Below the pieces are notes generated by a model. That model was given only the letters and a program-made list of their open reading frames with translations. It had not been told where the DNA came from and did not search any database. A program made the translations under genes and the position numbers. From Amycolatopsis japonica (lineage in GTDB: Bacteria > Actinomycetota > Actinomycetes > Mycobacteriales > Pseudonocardiaceae): a DNA stretch of 64,000 nucleotides. The stretch is taken from positions 4,278,001 to 4,342,000 of the forward strand of contig NZ_CP008953.1 of assembly GCF_000732925.1 (NCBI RefSeq), read 5' to 3'. Shown piece by piece: positions 56,816 to 64,000 of the stretch. Every line of letters starts with the position of its first letter. Positions within the stretch are counted from its first letter, which is position 1.

Positions 56816-58147
56816 CTACTCGCCGATGACCGGCGGACTGGTCCGCTGGTCGGTGCCGAAGATCGCGTCCGGGTCGGCCTCGATCAGGTAGTCGGGACGC
56901 TGGTGCTCGTCGTCCTCGTCGCCGTCGGCGCGCCGGCCGCCGGCTCCCATCGGACCCATCTGCCCGCCGCCACGACCGCCCGCTCCGCGACCGCCGGCCA
57001 GGTGGTCGGCTCCACCGATGCCACCGAGACCGCCCATGCCGGATCCCCGGCCCGAGCCCAGACCGCCGGAACCGGGAGCGCCCGCCCGGCCGCCGGTGCC
57101 GCCCTCGCCACCGAGCAGCCTGCCCGCGGCGCTGTTGGGCGGGGGCACGTTGCGACCGCCGGTGCTTCCCGGCGGATTCTGCCCGGGACCGTTGGGGTTG
57201 TAGTTCTGGCCGGGGCCGTTCGGCAGGCCGATGACGTTGTCCGAGTCGCCGCCGGGACCCCGTCCGGGGATCCTGCCCGGGATTTCGGTCGTCGGCCCGG
57301 GCTTGCCCTTGCCACCGCCGGACGGCCGCGTGGTGTCGTCCCCGTCGCCCGGCTTGCGCGTCGTGGGCGGCGGGATGGTGGGGTCGGGCCGGTCCCTCGG
57401 GATCACCGGACGGTCGTCGTTCGGGCCCGGTTTGGTCGGCGTGCGATCGTCGCCGCCCGGCCTGTTCTGGTTCGGGTTGGTGCCGTTGTCGTCCGTGCCG
57501 CTGGTGTCGGTGCCGTCGTTGTCGTCCCCGCCGCCGTTCCTGATCGGCTTGACCGGGATGACCGGCGGGTGGACCGGGGGCGTACCGCCGGGGGTCTTGA
57601 CGCTGACGTCCGCACCGTCGTTCTTCAGCACGCCGTAGTCGGTCGGCAGGCTGGAGCTCGTGCTGCTGGTGACCGAGTCGTACTGGTCCATCACGCGGAC
57701 GTTGTTCTGGTTCGCCGCCTCGTGCTTCGCGACGCCCTCTTGGTAGTTCTTGATGTCGTTGTTGACCATGAACGGCCCGGCGATCGGGATCGCGCCCTTC
57801 AGGCCGGTGGTCCAGGGGTTGGGCTTGTCCGGCTTCGGCGGCACGGGGACGACCGTCTGCCCGGAGTCGTCGAAGCTGTCGGCCTGCGTCGTCACCGAAT
57901 CCCTGGTCTGGAACAGCGGCTGCGCGGTCTCCTTGAAGGCCTGCTCCAGCGGTCCCGCGCCGGCGTTCGCCGCGTCGGCGGCCGAACCGGTCCAGGAAGA
58001 CGTCATCCGTGTCTGCAGGGACTTGATGGCCATGCCGCGTTCGACATAGGCGTCCGAGAGTTCGGCGATGCGATCGGCCGCCGAACGCAGGTTGCGGGTG
58101 TCGCCCTGGGTGAAGTTCTCGAAGATCTGTTTGCCGTCCACTCTCAT
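56816..58147 (-). CDS. PPE/WXG-like ESX substrate with Gly/Pro-rich tail
   Basis: 443 residues. Helical N-terminal hairpin (about 1-110) with WTG-type turn in MTSSWTGSAADAANAGAG, then a Pro/Asp/Asn-rich linker (about 170-330) and a Gly-rich tail (about 330-425) with repeated GG and GR. The C-terminus ends IFGTDQRTSPPVIGE. Starts ATG 58147, overlapping the DUF3558 stop (ATGA). It may be the secreted partner of the 132-residue protein. The length of the low-complexity tail is unusual. Confidence 0.8.
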   Translation of the reverse strand: MRVDGKQIFENFTQGDTRNLRSAADRIAELSDAYVERGMAIKSLQTRMTSSWTGSAADAANAGAGPLEQAFKETAQPLFQTRDSVTTQADSFDDSGQTVVPVPPKPDKPNPWTTGLKGAIPIAGPFMVNNDIKNYQEGVAKHEAANQNNVRVMDQYDSVTSSTSSSLPTDYGVLKNDGADVSVKTPGGTPPVHPPVIPVKPIRNGGGDDNDGTDTSGTDDNGTNPNQNRPGGDDRTPTKPGPNDDRPVIPRDRPDPTIPPPTTRKPGDGDDTTRPSGGGKGKPGPTTEIPGRIPGRGPGGDSDNVIGLPNGPGQNYNPNGPGQNPPGSTGGRNVPPPNSAAGRLLGGEGGTGGRAGAPGSGGLGSGRGSGMGGLGGIGGADHLAGGRGAGGRGGGQMGPMGAGGRRADGDEDDEHQRPDYLIEADPDAIFGTDQRTSPPVIGE

Positions 58148-58770
58148 GCCCCCTTGAGTGTCTTGATCATGGCCGACGCGAGTTTCCGCGCGGTCCCGCA
58201 CGAATTCTGTTCGTCGCCGTAGCCGGCGGCCAGGGTGTTGATCGTCAGGTCGTCCGCGACGCCCACCGCGAGATCGCAGTTACCCCGCGCCCGCCGGTCC
58301 TGGATTCCGTAATAGACGGTCGGATAGCCGTCGACCTCGGGGCCGGGCTCCAGAAACCGCAGCTGCCCGGATTCCTTGGCCTTGTACATTCCGGCCAGGC
58401 CGCCCGCGCCCTTTTCACGGTTTCCGCTGCCGAGGATGATCTGCAGCGTCTCGCCTTTGCCCCTGATGAACCAGCCGCAGCTCGGATTGCTCGACTCGGA
58501 CCTGGGCTCGCCAGGCTCGGTGAACCCCAGCTCCGCTGCCGCGGCGGCGGGAAGCAGCTTGCAGGCGTCGCCGACGTACGCCGAGGCGTCCAGCGGATTC
58601 GCCACCTTCGGGACGTTCGGATCCTCCGGTGCCGCCGACGAGTCCGATGACGGCGCCGATCCGCTGCTGGGCGACGGTTTCCCGGGGTTCTCCCCCGTGC
58701 AGCCCGCCACCGCGACGGATACGAGCATGAGCGCCGCCACCGCGGCGCGTTTCCTCAACACGTTCGGCAT
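58144..58770 (-). CDS. DUF3558 lipoprotein
   Basis: 208 residues. Signal sequence with lipobox VAGC (Cys at about 24), a Ser/Pro linker and the DUF3558 domain with paired Cys (ACKLLP, PSCGWF, NCDLAV, NSCGT) suited to two disulfides. DUF3558 lipoproteins are common in actinobacteria next to ESX-related genes. Translational coupling to the PPE-like gene. Function unknown. Confidence 0.88.
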   Translation of the reverse strand: MPNVLRKRAAVAALMLVSVAVAGCTGENPGKPSPSSGSAPSSDSSAAPEDPNVPKVANPLDASAYVGDACKLLPAAAAAELGFTEPGEPRSESSNPSCGWFIRGKGETLQIILGSGNREKGAGGLAGMYKAKESGQLRFLEPGPEVDGYPTVYYGIQDRRARGNCDLAVGVADDLTINTLAAGYGDEQNSCGTARKLASAMIKTLKGA

Positions 58771-58772
58771 CC

Positions 58773-59171
58773 TCAGGTCGTGCGCATGGTGTTGGCTTGG
58801 TCGGTGACCATCGTCTTCGTCCTGGCGATCTCGAGCTTCGCGATGTAGCCCGTGATGTATTCCTTCATCGAGTCGTTCTGCTTCTGCAAGGCGAGCAGCG
58901 AATCGACGCCGGAATCGACGTAGCTGGAGCTGGCTTCGTCCTGGCCCGGCGGCCTCAGATCGGCGAGGATGTCCTCGATCTTCATACCGTCTTCGGAGAC
59001 CTTCTTCAGCTCGTCCTGCCAGAGCCCGATGACGGTCTTCAGCTCCTCGGGGCTCATCTCGAACCCGCCGCCACCGCCGCCCCCACCGCCGTAGACGGTC
59101 GGTTCCTTCGGCGTGGTGAGGTCACCCCAGACGGCCTTGATCGCGCTCGCGGCGTCGCCGATGATGTTCAC
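58773..59171 (-). CDS. PE/WXG-like small helical protein
   Basis: 132 residues, GTG start. A nine-Gly run (28-36) separates a short N-terminal region (MNIIGDAASAIKAVWGDL) from two long helices (about 40-125) with an LWQDELKK-type turn, giving an alpha-hairpin like PE or WXG100 proteins. First gene of the ESX-associated set; probably the heterodimer partner of the 443-residue protein. No YxxxD/E export signal is obvious beyond YITGYIAKLE. Confidence 0.75.
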   Translation of the reverse strand: MNIIGDAASAIKAVWGDLTTPKEPTVYGGGGGGGGGFEMSPEELKTVIGLWQDELKKVSEDGMKIEDILADLRPPGQDEASSSYVDSGVDSLLALQKQNDSMKEYITGYIAKLEIARTKTMVTDQANTMRTT

Positions 59172-59330
59172 ACCCGCACCTTCCCCTCAGCACTCACACA
59201 CGGTGATGGACAAAGAGTAGCCAAGCGGCGGACGGCGTGTCAGCCGATCCGGCCGAGTGGTCGGACGTGTCTCGGAGCCGTCCGGTTCCCGGTCGGGCGG
59301 ATCATCCCGCGAACTGGTCACAGTACGTAC

Positions 59331-59346
59331 GTACGGATTGCATTAA
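59331..59346. promoter_or_regulatory. AcnR-type operator upstream of the acnR-like gene
   Basis: CAGTACGTACGTACGG fits the AcnR consensus (CAGNAC-nnnC-GTACTG) with one mismatch (GTACGG). It lies 28 bp before the ATG at 59374, consistent with autoregulation. The remainder of the 202-bp gap (59172-59373) shows no other clear element. Confidence 0.65.
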
Positions 59347-59373
59347 CCGGGTTCCCGGTGACAGGATCCCAGG

Positions 59374-59970
59374 ATGCCACGGGTCAGCCAGGATCACCTC
59401 GACGCACGCCGGCGCCAGATCCTCGACGGCTCCCGCGTGTGCTTCGCACGCCACGGCTACGAGGGTGCCACCGTCCGGCGCCTGGAAGAAGCCACCGGAC
59501 TGTCCCGCGGTGCGATCTTCCACCATTTCCGCGACAAGGAGTCCCTCTTCCTGGCCTTGGCCGAGGACGACGCGGTGCGCATGGCCGACATCGTCGCCGA
59601 GCAGGGTCTCGTCCAGGTGATGCGCGAGCTGCTGACGAACCGCAGCGAGCACCCCGCCGACTGGCTGGGGACGCGGCTGGAGGTCTCCCGACGGCTGCGC
59701 ACCGACCCCGAGTTCCGGGCCCGCTGGGCCGAGCGGTCCCACCAGCTGACCGCCGCGACCCGCCGCCGCCTGGAGCGCCAGCGCGACGCCGGGATCCTGC
59801 GTGACGACGTCGACGTCGACGTCCTGACCGCGTACCTCGAACTCGTTCTCGAGGGTCTCGTCTCCCACCTCGCGATGGGCCAGCCCGGAGACGATCTCGG
59901 CCCCGTCCTCGACCTGGTCGAGGAGAGCGTGCGGCGGCACCGTGCCCACGCGGCCGGGGGAACACGTTAA
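59374..59970 (+). CDS. acnR: AcnR-like TetR repressor of aconitase
   Basis: 198 residues. The HTH (ARRRQILDGSRVCFARHGYEGATVRRLEEATGLSRGAIFHHFRDKESLF is the whole region, key part RLEEATGLSRGAIFHHF) and the following FLALAEDD match corynebacterial AcnR closely. AcnR represses acn and binds citrate-type ligands. In Corynebacterium and Mycobacterium acnR sits next to acn; here it is 20 kb away, but both genes carry AcnR sites. The ligand is inferred. Confidence 0.85.
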   Translation: MPRVSQDHLDARRRQILDGSRVCFARHGYEGATVRRLEEATGLSRGAIFHHFRDKESLFLALAEDDAVRMADIVAEQGLVQVMRELLTNRSEHPADWLGTRLEVSRRLRTDPEFRARWAERSHQLTAATRRRLERQRDAGILRDDVDVDVLTAYLELVLEGLVSHLAMGQPGDDLGPVLDLVEESVRRHRAHAAGGTR

Positions 59971-59981
59971 GATTGTCCCAT

Positions 59982-59999
59982 CGCCGCAGTACAGCGGCG
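59982..59999. terminator. Short GC hairpin after acnR
   Basis: CGCCGC (59982-59987) pairs with GCGGCG (59994-59999) around AGTACA, 11 bp after the acnR stop. It could terminate acnR or begin the structured leader of the CNNM operon. Confidence 0.4.
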
Positions 60000-60023
60000 G
60001 TGTCAGTGGATTCCGATCGAGGA

Positions 60024-60131
60024 GTGACTCTTTTCGTGCGCGACGCGCAGTCACCTGGTGACAGTATCGAGCCGGGTGGCACACCCGGCTGTTCCGCGGC
60101 TCTTCCCGCCGACCCCGCCGGCAGGAAATGA
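60024..60131 (+). CDS. Small leader ORF coupled to the CNNM gene
   Basis: From GTG 60024 (or GTG 60036) an open frame of 35 (31) codons ends at TGA 60129-60131, overlapping the CNNM start as ATGA. The peptide is Gly/Pro-rich (for example EPGGTPGCSAALPADPAGRK). Its mRNA holds hairpins AGCCGGGTG/CACCCGGCT (60070-60090) and GTCACC/GGTGAC. No strong ribosome site; existence as a protein is uncertain. Confidence 0.35.
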   Translation: MTLFVRDAQSPGDSIEPGGTPGCSAALPADPAGRK

Positions 60132-61474
60132 TGGAAATCCTGCTCGCCGTTCTCGGCATTCTCCTGTTCCTCCTGCTGACCGTCGGCACCGGCCTCGCCG
60201 TCGCCGCCGAGTTCTCCCTCACCGCGCTCGAACGCAGCACGGTCGACGCGAACGTCCGTCAGGTCGGCGACAAACGTGCGCACACCGTGCAGAAGGCGCA
60301 CCGCACGCTTTCGTTCCAGCTCTCCGGCGCGCAGGTGGCGATCACCATCACCACCCTGATCACCGGTTACCTCGCGGAACCGGTGATCGGTGATCTGCTG
60401 CACCCGCTGTTCACCGCCGTCGGGTTCTCCGAAGGCGTGGCGAACGGCGTCTCGCTGGCGGTCGCGCTGATCCTGGCCACGTCGCTGTCGATGATCCTCG
60501 GCGAAATGATGCCGAAGAACCTCGCGATCGCCCGGCCGCTGCAGACCGCGCGAGCCGTCGCGGGGTACCACTCGCGGTTCTCGTCGCTGTTCCGCTGGCT
60601 CATCACCCTGATGAACAACAGCGCCAACTTCCTCGTCCGCAAGTTCGGGGTGGAACCGCAGGAAGAACTGCGGTCGGCCCGGTCGCCGCAGGAACTCGGC
60701 TCGATCGTGCGGTCCAGCGCGGAAAGCGGCACGCTCGACACGTCGACGGCCGAACTGCTGGACAAGTCGCTGCGCTTCGGCGAGCGGACGGCCGACGAGC
60801 TGATGACGCCGCGCGTCCAGCTCGAATCGCTGACCGTGGACGACACGATCTCCGACCTCATCGAGATCTCGCGTCGCACCGGTTTCTCGCGTTTCCCGGT
60901 CTACACCGAGGATCTCGACGACGTGCAGGGTGCGGTGCACATCAAGCAGGCGTTCACCGTCCCGGCCGCCCAGCGCGCCACGGTACGGATCGGTTCGGTC
61001 ATGCGGCCGATCCCGACGGTGCCCGAATCGCTGCCTGGCGACTCGCTGCTCAACCGGCTGCGTGATTCCCGCTTCCAGCTCGCGATCGTCGTCGACGAGT
61101 ACGGCGGCACCGCGGGCCTGGTGACCCTGGAGGACGTGGTCGAGGAGATCATCGGCGACGTCCGCGACGAGCACGACGAGCGTGAAGCGCCGTCCTCCCA
61201 GCAGGTCGGCGCCGACAACTGGCTCGTGTCCGGACAGCTTCGCGCCGACGAGGTCACCGACGAGACCGGGTTCCGGATGCCCGACGGCGACTACGAGACC
61301 ATCGCCGGGCTGATCCTCGAACGGCTCGGCCGGATCCCCTCCCCCGGCGACGCCACCGAACTCGACGCCTGGCGGCTCACGGTGACCAAAATGGACCGTC
61401 TCCGTATCGCCGAGGTCGAAGTCCGCCGGGTCAGCGAAACCGCGACCTCCGCCGAGCAGGAGCCCGCCCGATGA
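60128..61474 (+). CDS. CNNM/CBS-domain transporter with CorC-HlyC domain
   Basis: 448 residues. DUF21/CNNM membrane domain (about 1-180) with GEMMPKNLAIA, two CBS repeats (about 215-335), and a C-terminal CorC/HlyC domain (about 350-430) with LVSGQLRADEV. Family members move Mg2+ or act in Mg2+/Co2+ homeostasis. Often misnamed hemolysin. It overlaps the second CNNM gene (ATGA). ATG 60128 or 60131. Confidence 0.87.
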   Translation: MMEILLAVLGILLFLLLTVGTGLAVAAEFSLTALERSTVDANVRQVGDKRAHTVQKAHRTLSFQLSGAQVAITITTLITGYLAEPVIGDLLHPLFTAVGFSEGVANGVSLAVALILATSLSMILGEMMPKNLAIARPLQTARAVAGYHSRFSSLFRWLITLMNNSANFLVRKFGVEPQEELRSARSPQELGSIVRSSAESGTLDTSTAELLDKSLRFGERTADELMTPRVQLESLTVDDTISDLIEISRRTGFSRFPVYTEDLDDVQGAVHIKQAFTVPAAQRATVRIGSVMRPIPTVPESLPGDSLLNRLRDSRFQLAIVVDEYGGTAGLVTLEDVVEEIIGDVRDEHDEREAPSSQQVGADNWLVSGQLRADEVTDETGFRMPDGDYETIAGLILERLGRIPSPGDATELDAWRLTVTKMDRLRIAEVEVRRVSETATSAEQEPAR

Positions 61475-62514
61475 GCGACTGGTTCAACATCTTCCTCGTC
61501 GTGGTCCTGTTGCTGGCCAACGCGTTCTTCGTCGGTGCCGAGTTCGCGCTGATCTCGTCGCGGCGTGACCGGCTGGAAGCCTTGCTGGAGCAGGGAAAGA
61601 CGCGCGCCAGGATCGTGATCAACGCGAGCAGGAACGTCTCGCTGATGCTCGCGGGCGCGCAGCTCGGCATCACCATCTGCTCGCTGCTGCTGGGACGGCT
61701 CGGCGAGCCCGCCATCGCCCACCGGCTGGCCGGGTTCTTCGAGCTGTTCGGGATCCCCGAGGTCCTGCTGCACCCGATCTCGTTCGCGATCGCGCTGGCG
61801 TTCATCACCATCCTGCACGTCCTCATCGGCGAGATGGTGCCGAAGAACCTCGCGATCGCCGAGCCGGAGCGGCTGGCGCTGTGGCTGGTGCCGGTGCACG
61901 TGGCCTGGGTGAAGGTCGCCAACCCGTTCATCTGGCTGCTGAACTTCGTGGCGAACTCGCTGCTGCGGGTGTTCAAGGTCGAGCCGAAGGACGAGCTGGA
62001 GACCGCCTACACCTCCGACGAACTCGCCGAGCTGCTCAGTGAGTCGCGCCGTGAGGGGTTGCTTGAGCATTCCGAGCACCAGCGCCTGAGCAAGACGCTG
62101 TCCTCGGTGGAGAAGACGGTCGCGGACGTGCTGGTCCCGACGGCCCAGCTGACCACGCTGCCCTGCTCGCCCACGTTGGGCGACGTCGAACGCGCGGTGT
62201 CCTCGACCGGGTTCTCCCGCTTCCCGGTGTGCACCGACGACGGGACGCTGACCGGCTACATCCACGTCAAGGACATCCTCGATCTCGTGGGCGAGGACCC
62301 GACCACCGTGGTGCCGTCGGACAAGACGCGGGCGCTCACCGAACTGCACGCCGACGCCCGGCTGGACGAGGCGCTTTCGGCGATGCGCAAGGAAGGCAGC
62401 CACCTGGCGCGGGCGCTGAGCCCGGCCGGGGCCGCGGTCGGCGTCGTCGCGCTGGAGGACCTCGTCGAGGAATACGTGGGAACTGTCCGCGACGGTACCC
62501 ACGTCATGTCATGA
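61471..62514 (+). CDS. CNNM/CBS-domain transporter, short form
   Basis: 347 residues. DUF21/CNNM domain with GEMVPKNLAIAEPERLAL and a CBS pair (about 205-335) but no CorC/HlyC domain, so it is the shorter paralogue. Tandem pairs like this are found in mycobacteria. It may form a heterodimer with the gene before it. It overlaps the next gene (ATGA). Confidence 0.87.
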   Translation: MSDWFNIFLVVVLLLANAFFVGAEFALISSRRDRLEALLEQGKTRARIVINASRNVSLMLAGAQLGITICSLLLGRLGEPAIAHRLAGFFELFGIPEVLLHPISFAIALAFITILHVLIGEMVPKNLAIAEPERLALWLVPVHVAWVKVANPFIWLLNFVANSLLRVFKVEPKDELETAYTSDELAELLSESRREGLLEHSEHQRLSKTLSSVEKTVADVLVPTAQLTTLPCSPTLGDVERAVSSTGFSRFPVCTDDGTLTGYIHVKDILDLVGEDPTTVVPSDKTRALTELHADARLDEALSAMRKEGSHLARALSPAGAAVGVVALEDLVEEYVGTVRDGTHVMS

Positions 62515-63422
62515 CCGGCCTGATCGTCCTTCCCGAGCCCGTCTGGCGGGCTCGGGAGGACGACCACGTCACGCGGATGCGGCGCTGGACGACACCGCAC
62601 CAGCGCCGCCGCTCGCGGGGCGAGAAGCATCCGGTGCTCGACTTCCTCTTCAGCTACTACTCGCACCGGCCAGGGCATCTCGAGCGCTGGCAGCCGGGCC
62701 CGGGTGTCGTGCTCGAAGGCGCGTCCGCGCGCCGGTTCCTGGAGCGGAAGGGCTACCTGGAGACTCCGGACGGCGTCATGCTCGACCCGGAGGGCTTCAC
62801 CGAGGGCCGGGCCAAGACCGCGGAATTCGTTCTCCGGCTGCTTTCCGCGACCGCGTCCCGCTCGCCGAGACTCAGTTGTTTCGGGCTTCACGAATGGGCA
62901 ATGGTTTACCGGGAATCGGCGAATGAGGTTCGCCACTCACAACTCCCGCTCCGGCTCGGCTCGGCCGGGACCGACGGCGTCGTCGAGTCGCTCGAGATCC
63001 GATGCGGACATTTCGACGCGTTTCGGTTCTTCACCGAGCCCGCTCGGCCACTCAACACCCTGCGGCCGGCACGGGAAGACCAGGTCGACTTCGAGCAGCC
63101 GGGCTGCCTGCACGCCAACATGGACTTGTTCAAGTGGGCGTACAAGCTCGATCCGTTCGTCCCGGCCGAACTGGTCGGGGACTGCTTCGAACTGGCCGCG
63201 GACATCCGCGAGCTGGACATGCGGGCCAGCCCGTACGATCTGGCGTCGTTCGGGTACTCGCCCGTGCGGATCGAGACCCCGGAAGGCCGTGCCGAGTATG
63301 CCCGCGCGCAGGCCGGGTTCGCCCGCCGGGCCGCGCCGCTGCGTGAGCACCTGATAGCGCATTGCCAACGGCTCCTGGCCGAGTTAAAGAAGGTTCCCGC
63401 GACACGCGAAAAACAACTGTGA
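62511..63422 (+). CDS. 3-methyladenine DNA glycosylase-like protein
   Basis: 303 residues. Soluble, with the conserved opening LPEPVWRAREDDHVTRMRRW, then RRRSRGEKHPVLDFLFSYYSHRP and CLHANMDLFKWAYKLDPF. Actinobacterial homologues carry the name 3-methyladenine DNA glycosylase, but I see no classical HhH or AAG motif, so the activity is unproven. The ATGA overlap with the CNNM gene makes it part of that operon. Confidence 0.65.
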   Translation: MTGLIVLPEPVWRAREDDHVTRMRRWTTPHQRRRSRGEKHPVLDFLFSYYSHRPGHLERWQPGPGVVLEGASARRFLERKGYLETPDGVMLDPEGFTEGRAKTAEFVLRLLSATASRSPRLSCFGLHEWAMVYRESANEVRHSQLPLRLGSAGTDGVVESLEIRCGHFDAFRFFTEPARPLNTLRPAREDQVDFEQPGCLHANMDLFKWAYKLDPFVPAELVGDCFELAADIRELDMRASPYDLASFGYSPVRIETPEGRAEYARAQAGFARRAAPLREHLIAHCQRLLAELKKVPATREKQL

Positions 63423-63515
63423 GTCGTCGCATTCCCCGTAACATCCTCCCCTGTTAGAGTGATAACGGTTTGATTGCATACGCAGCGCGAGCGCGCACGT
63501 TTCGAAAGGACAACG

Positions 63516-64000
63516 ATGGGGCGACACAGCGTGGCCGAGGAGCCGGTGCCGCATCCCCTCGACCCGCCGAAGCGGCCTCAGGGTCGCGGTGAGGCGACCG
63601 GTTCGCACCGGATCGTCGGGAAGAAGGCCCCACGGCGGCGGATCGCCAAATGGCCCATCGCCTGCCTGGTCCTCGTGGTCCTGGTCGCGATCGGCGTGTT
63701 CGGCTGGAACTGGGCGGACGGCGAGCTCAACACCCGCGCCGAAGCCCAGGCCAAGGCGTGCAGCGCCGGCGACACCCCGATGCGGGTCATCGTCACCCCC
63801 AGCATCGAGAAGCCGGTCCGTGCGGCGGCCGAGCGGTGGAACAACGCCGCGACCGTGGTCCGCGATCACTGCGTGATCATCCAGATCGACGCGTTGTCCT
63901 CCGCTTCGGTGCTCGACGGCCTCGTCGGACGGACCAACCTCGACTCCATCGGCGGCCTTCCCGCCGCCTGGATCCCTGAGTCTTCCTACTGGGTGACCGA
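63516..64000 (+). CDS. Membrane-anchored binding protein, C-terminus outside window
   Basis: 161 residues visible. A basic, Pro-rich cytoplasmic tail (MGRHSVAEEPVPHPLDPPKR) leads to one helix (about 46-64, IACLVLVVLVAIGVFGW). An extracytoplasmic domain with ACSAGDTPMRVIVTPSIEKP and AAERWN follows. This arrangement resembles actinobacterial substrate-binding/VWA-domain proteins; the VWA part would lie outside. GAAAGGA precedes the ATG. A TAGAGT -10-like element lies at about 63454-63459. Confidence 0.7.
   Translation, partial: MGRHSVAEEPVPHPLDPPKRPQGRGEATGSHRIVGKKAPRRRIAKWPIACLVLVVLVAIGVFGWNWADGELNTRAEAQAKACSAGDTPMRVIVTPSIEKPVRAAAERWNNAATVVRDHCVIIQIDALSSASVLDGLVGRTNLDSIGGLPAAWIPESSYWVT

Overview
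The window is high-GC DNA with GTG/TTG starts, AGGAGG-type ribosome binding sites, ATGA/GTGA gene overlaps and very few non-coding gaps. Several marks point to a mycolate-free actinomycete of the Pseudonocardiaceae, most likely Amycolatopsis or a close relative. These are a mycothiol ligase (MshC), a full ergothioneine egtABCD operon, EspG with PE/PPE-like proteins and DUF3558 lipoproteins, a short-loop FabI, and many GAAGGCCCCCTTC-type hairpins at gene ends. The genus is inferred; no rRNA is present in the window. No tRNA, rRNA, transposase, prophage gene or CRISPR array was seen.

Layout. 0-14.5 kb: an ArsR/MFS efflux pair, an ABC-F ribosome-protection ATPase with leader ORFs, mshC, a TipA-like MerR regulator, an AAA+/VWA module, a hypothetical protein, and two TetR-controlled esterase/hydrolase loci. 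14.5-19.5 kb: hemH (with an apparent one-base frameshift), a TetR-MFS-SnoaL cassette on the opposite strand, then fabI and fabG. 19.7-24.1 kb: an MHS-type permease, an OmpR/HK two-component pair and a TAXI-type solute-binding lipoprotein, all on one strand. 24.2-28.5 kb: a secreted hydrolase, thioesterase, PhoD and TrmL. 28.5-39.2 kb: VWA, DUF58, MoxR, a membrane P-loop NTPase, a MobA-like protein, a RipA-like NlpC/P60 hydrolase and aconitase. 39.2-44.8 kb: a hydrolase, mgtC with a leader ORF, and a LysR-controlled DHA2 efflux/SDR/darcynin operon. 45-51.6 kb: an S33 peptidase, a Ddn-like protein and egtD-C-B-A. 51.7-55 kb: LysR/amino-acid dehydrogenase and proline iminopeptidase. 55.2-59.2 kb: an SCO6745-like protein and a four-gene ESX-associated cassette. 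59.3-64 kb: an AcnR-type TetR, a CNNM/CBS pair with a leader ORF, a 3-methyladenine-glycosylase-like protein and the start of a membrane-anchored binding protein.

How it fits together. hemH-fabI-fabG, VWA-DUF58-MoxR, NlpC/P60, acnA and an acnR-like gene are the same gene set as M. tuberculosis Rv1474c-Rv1485 (acnR homologue, acn, ripA/ripB, moxR1, Rv1480, Rv1481, fabG1, inhA, hemZ). Here the block is opened by several insertions. The regulatory logic survives: a 16-bp site matching the published AcnR consensus lies on the acnA promoter, and a near copy lies upstream of the AcnR-like gene 20 kb away. Central metabolism (aconitase, FAS-II, heme), cell-wall hydrolysis (NlpC/P60, MoxR/VWA) and redox buffering (mycothiol, ergothioneine) dominate the window.

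The least explained signals are: (i) a family of nested palindromes at operon ends whose sequences differ but whose architecture is constant; (ii) the EspG/PE-PPE-like/DUF3558 cassette; (iii) the permease-TCS-TAXI operon; (iv) short leader ORFs before the ABC-F, mgtC and CNNM genes; (v) the membrane P-loop NTPase beside MoxR.
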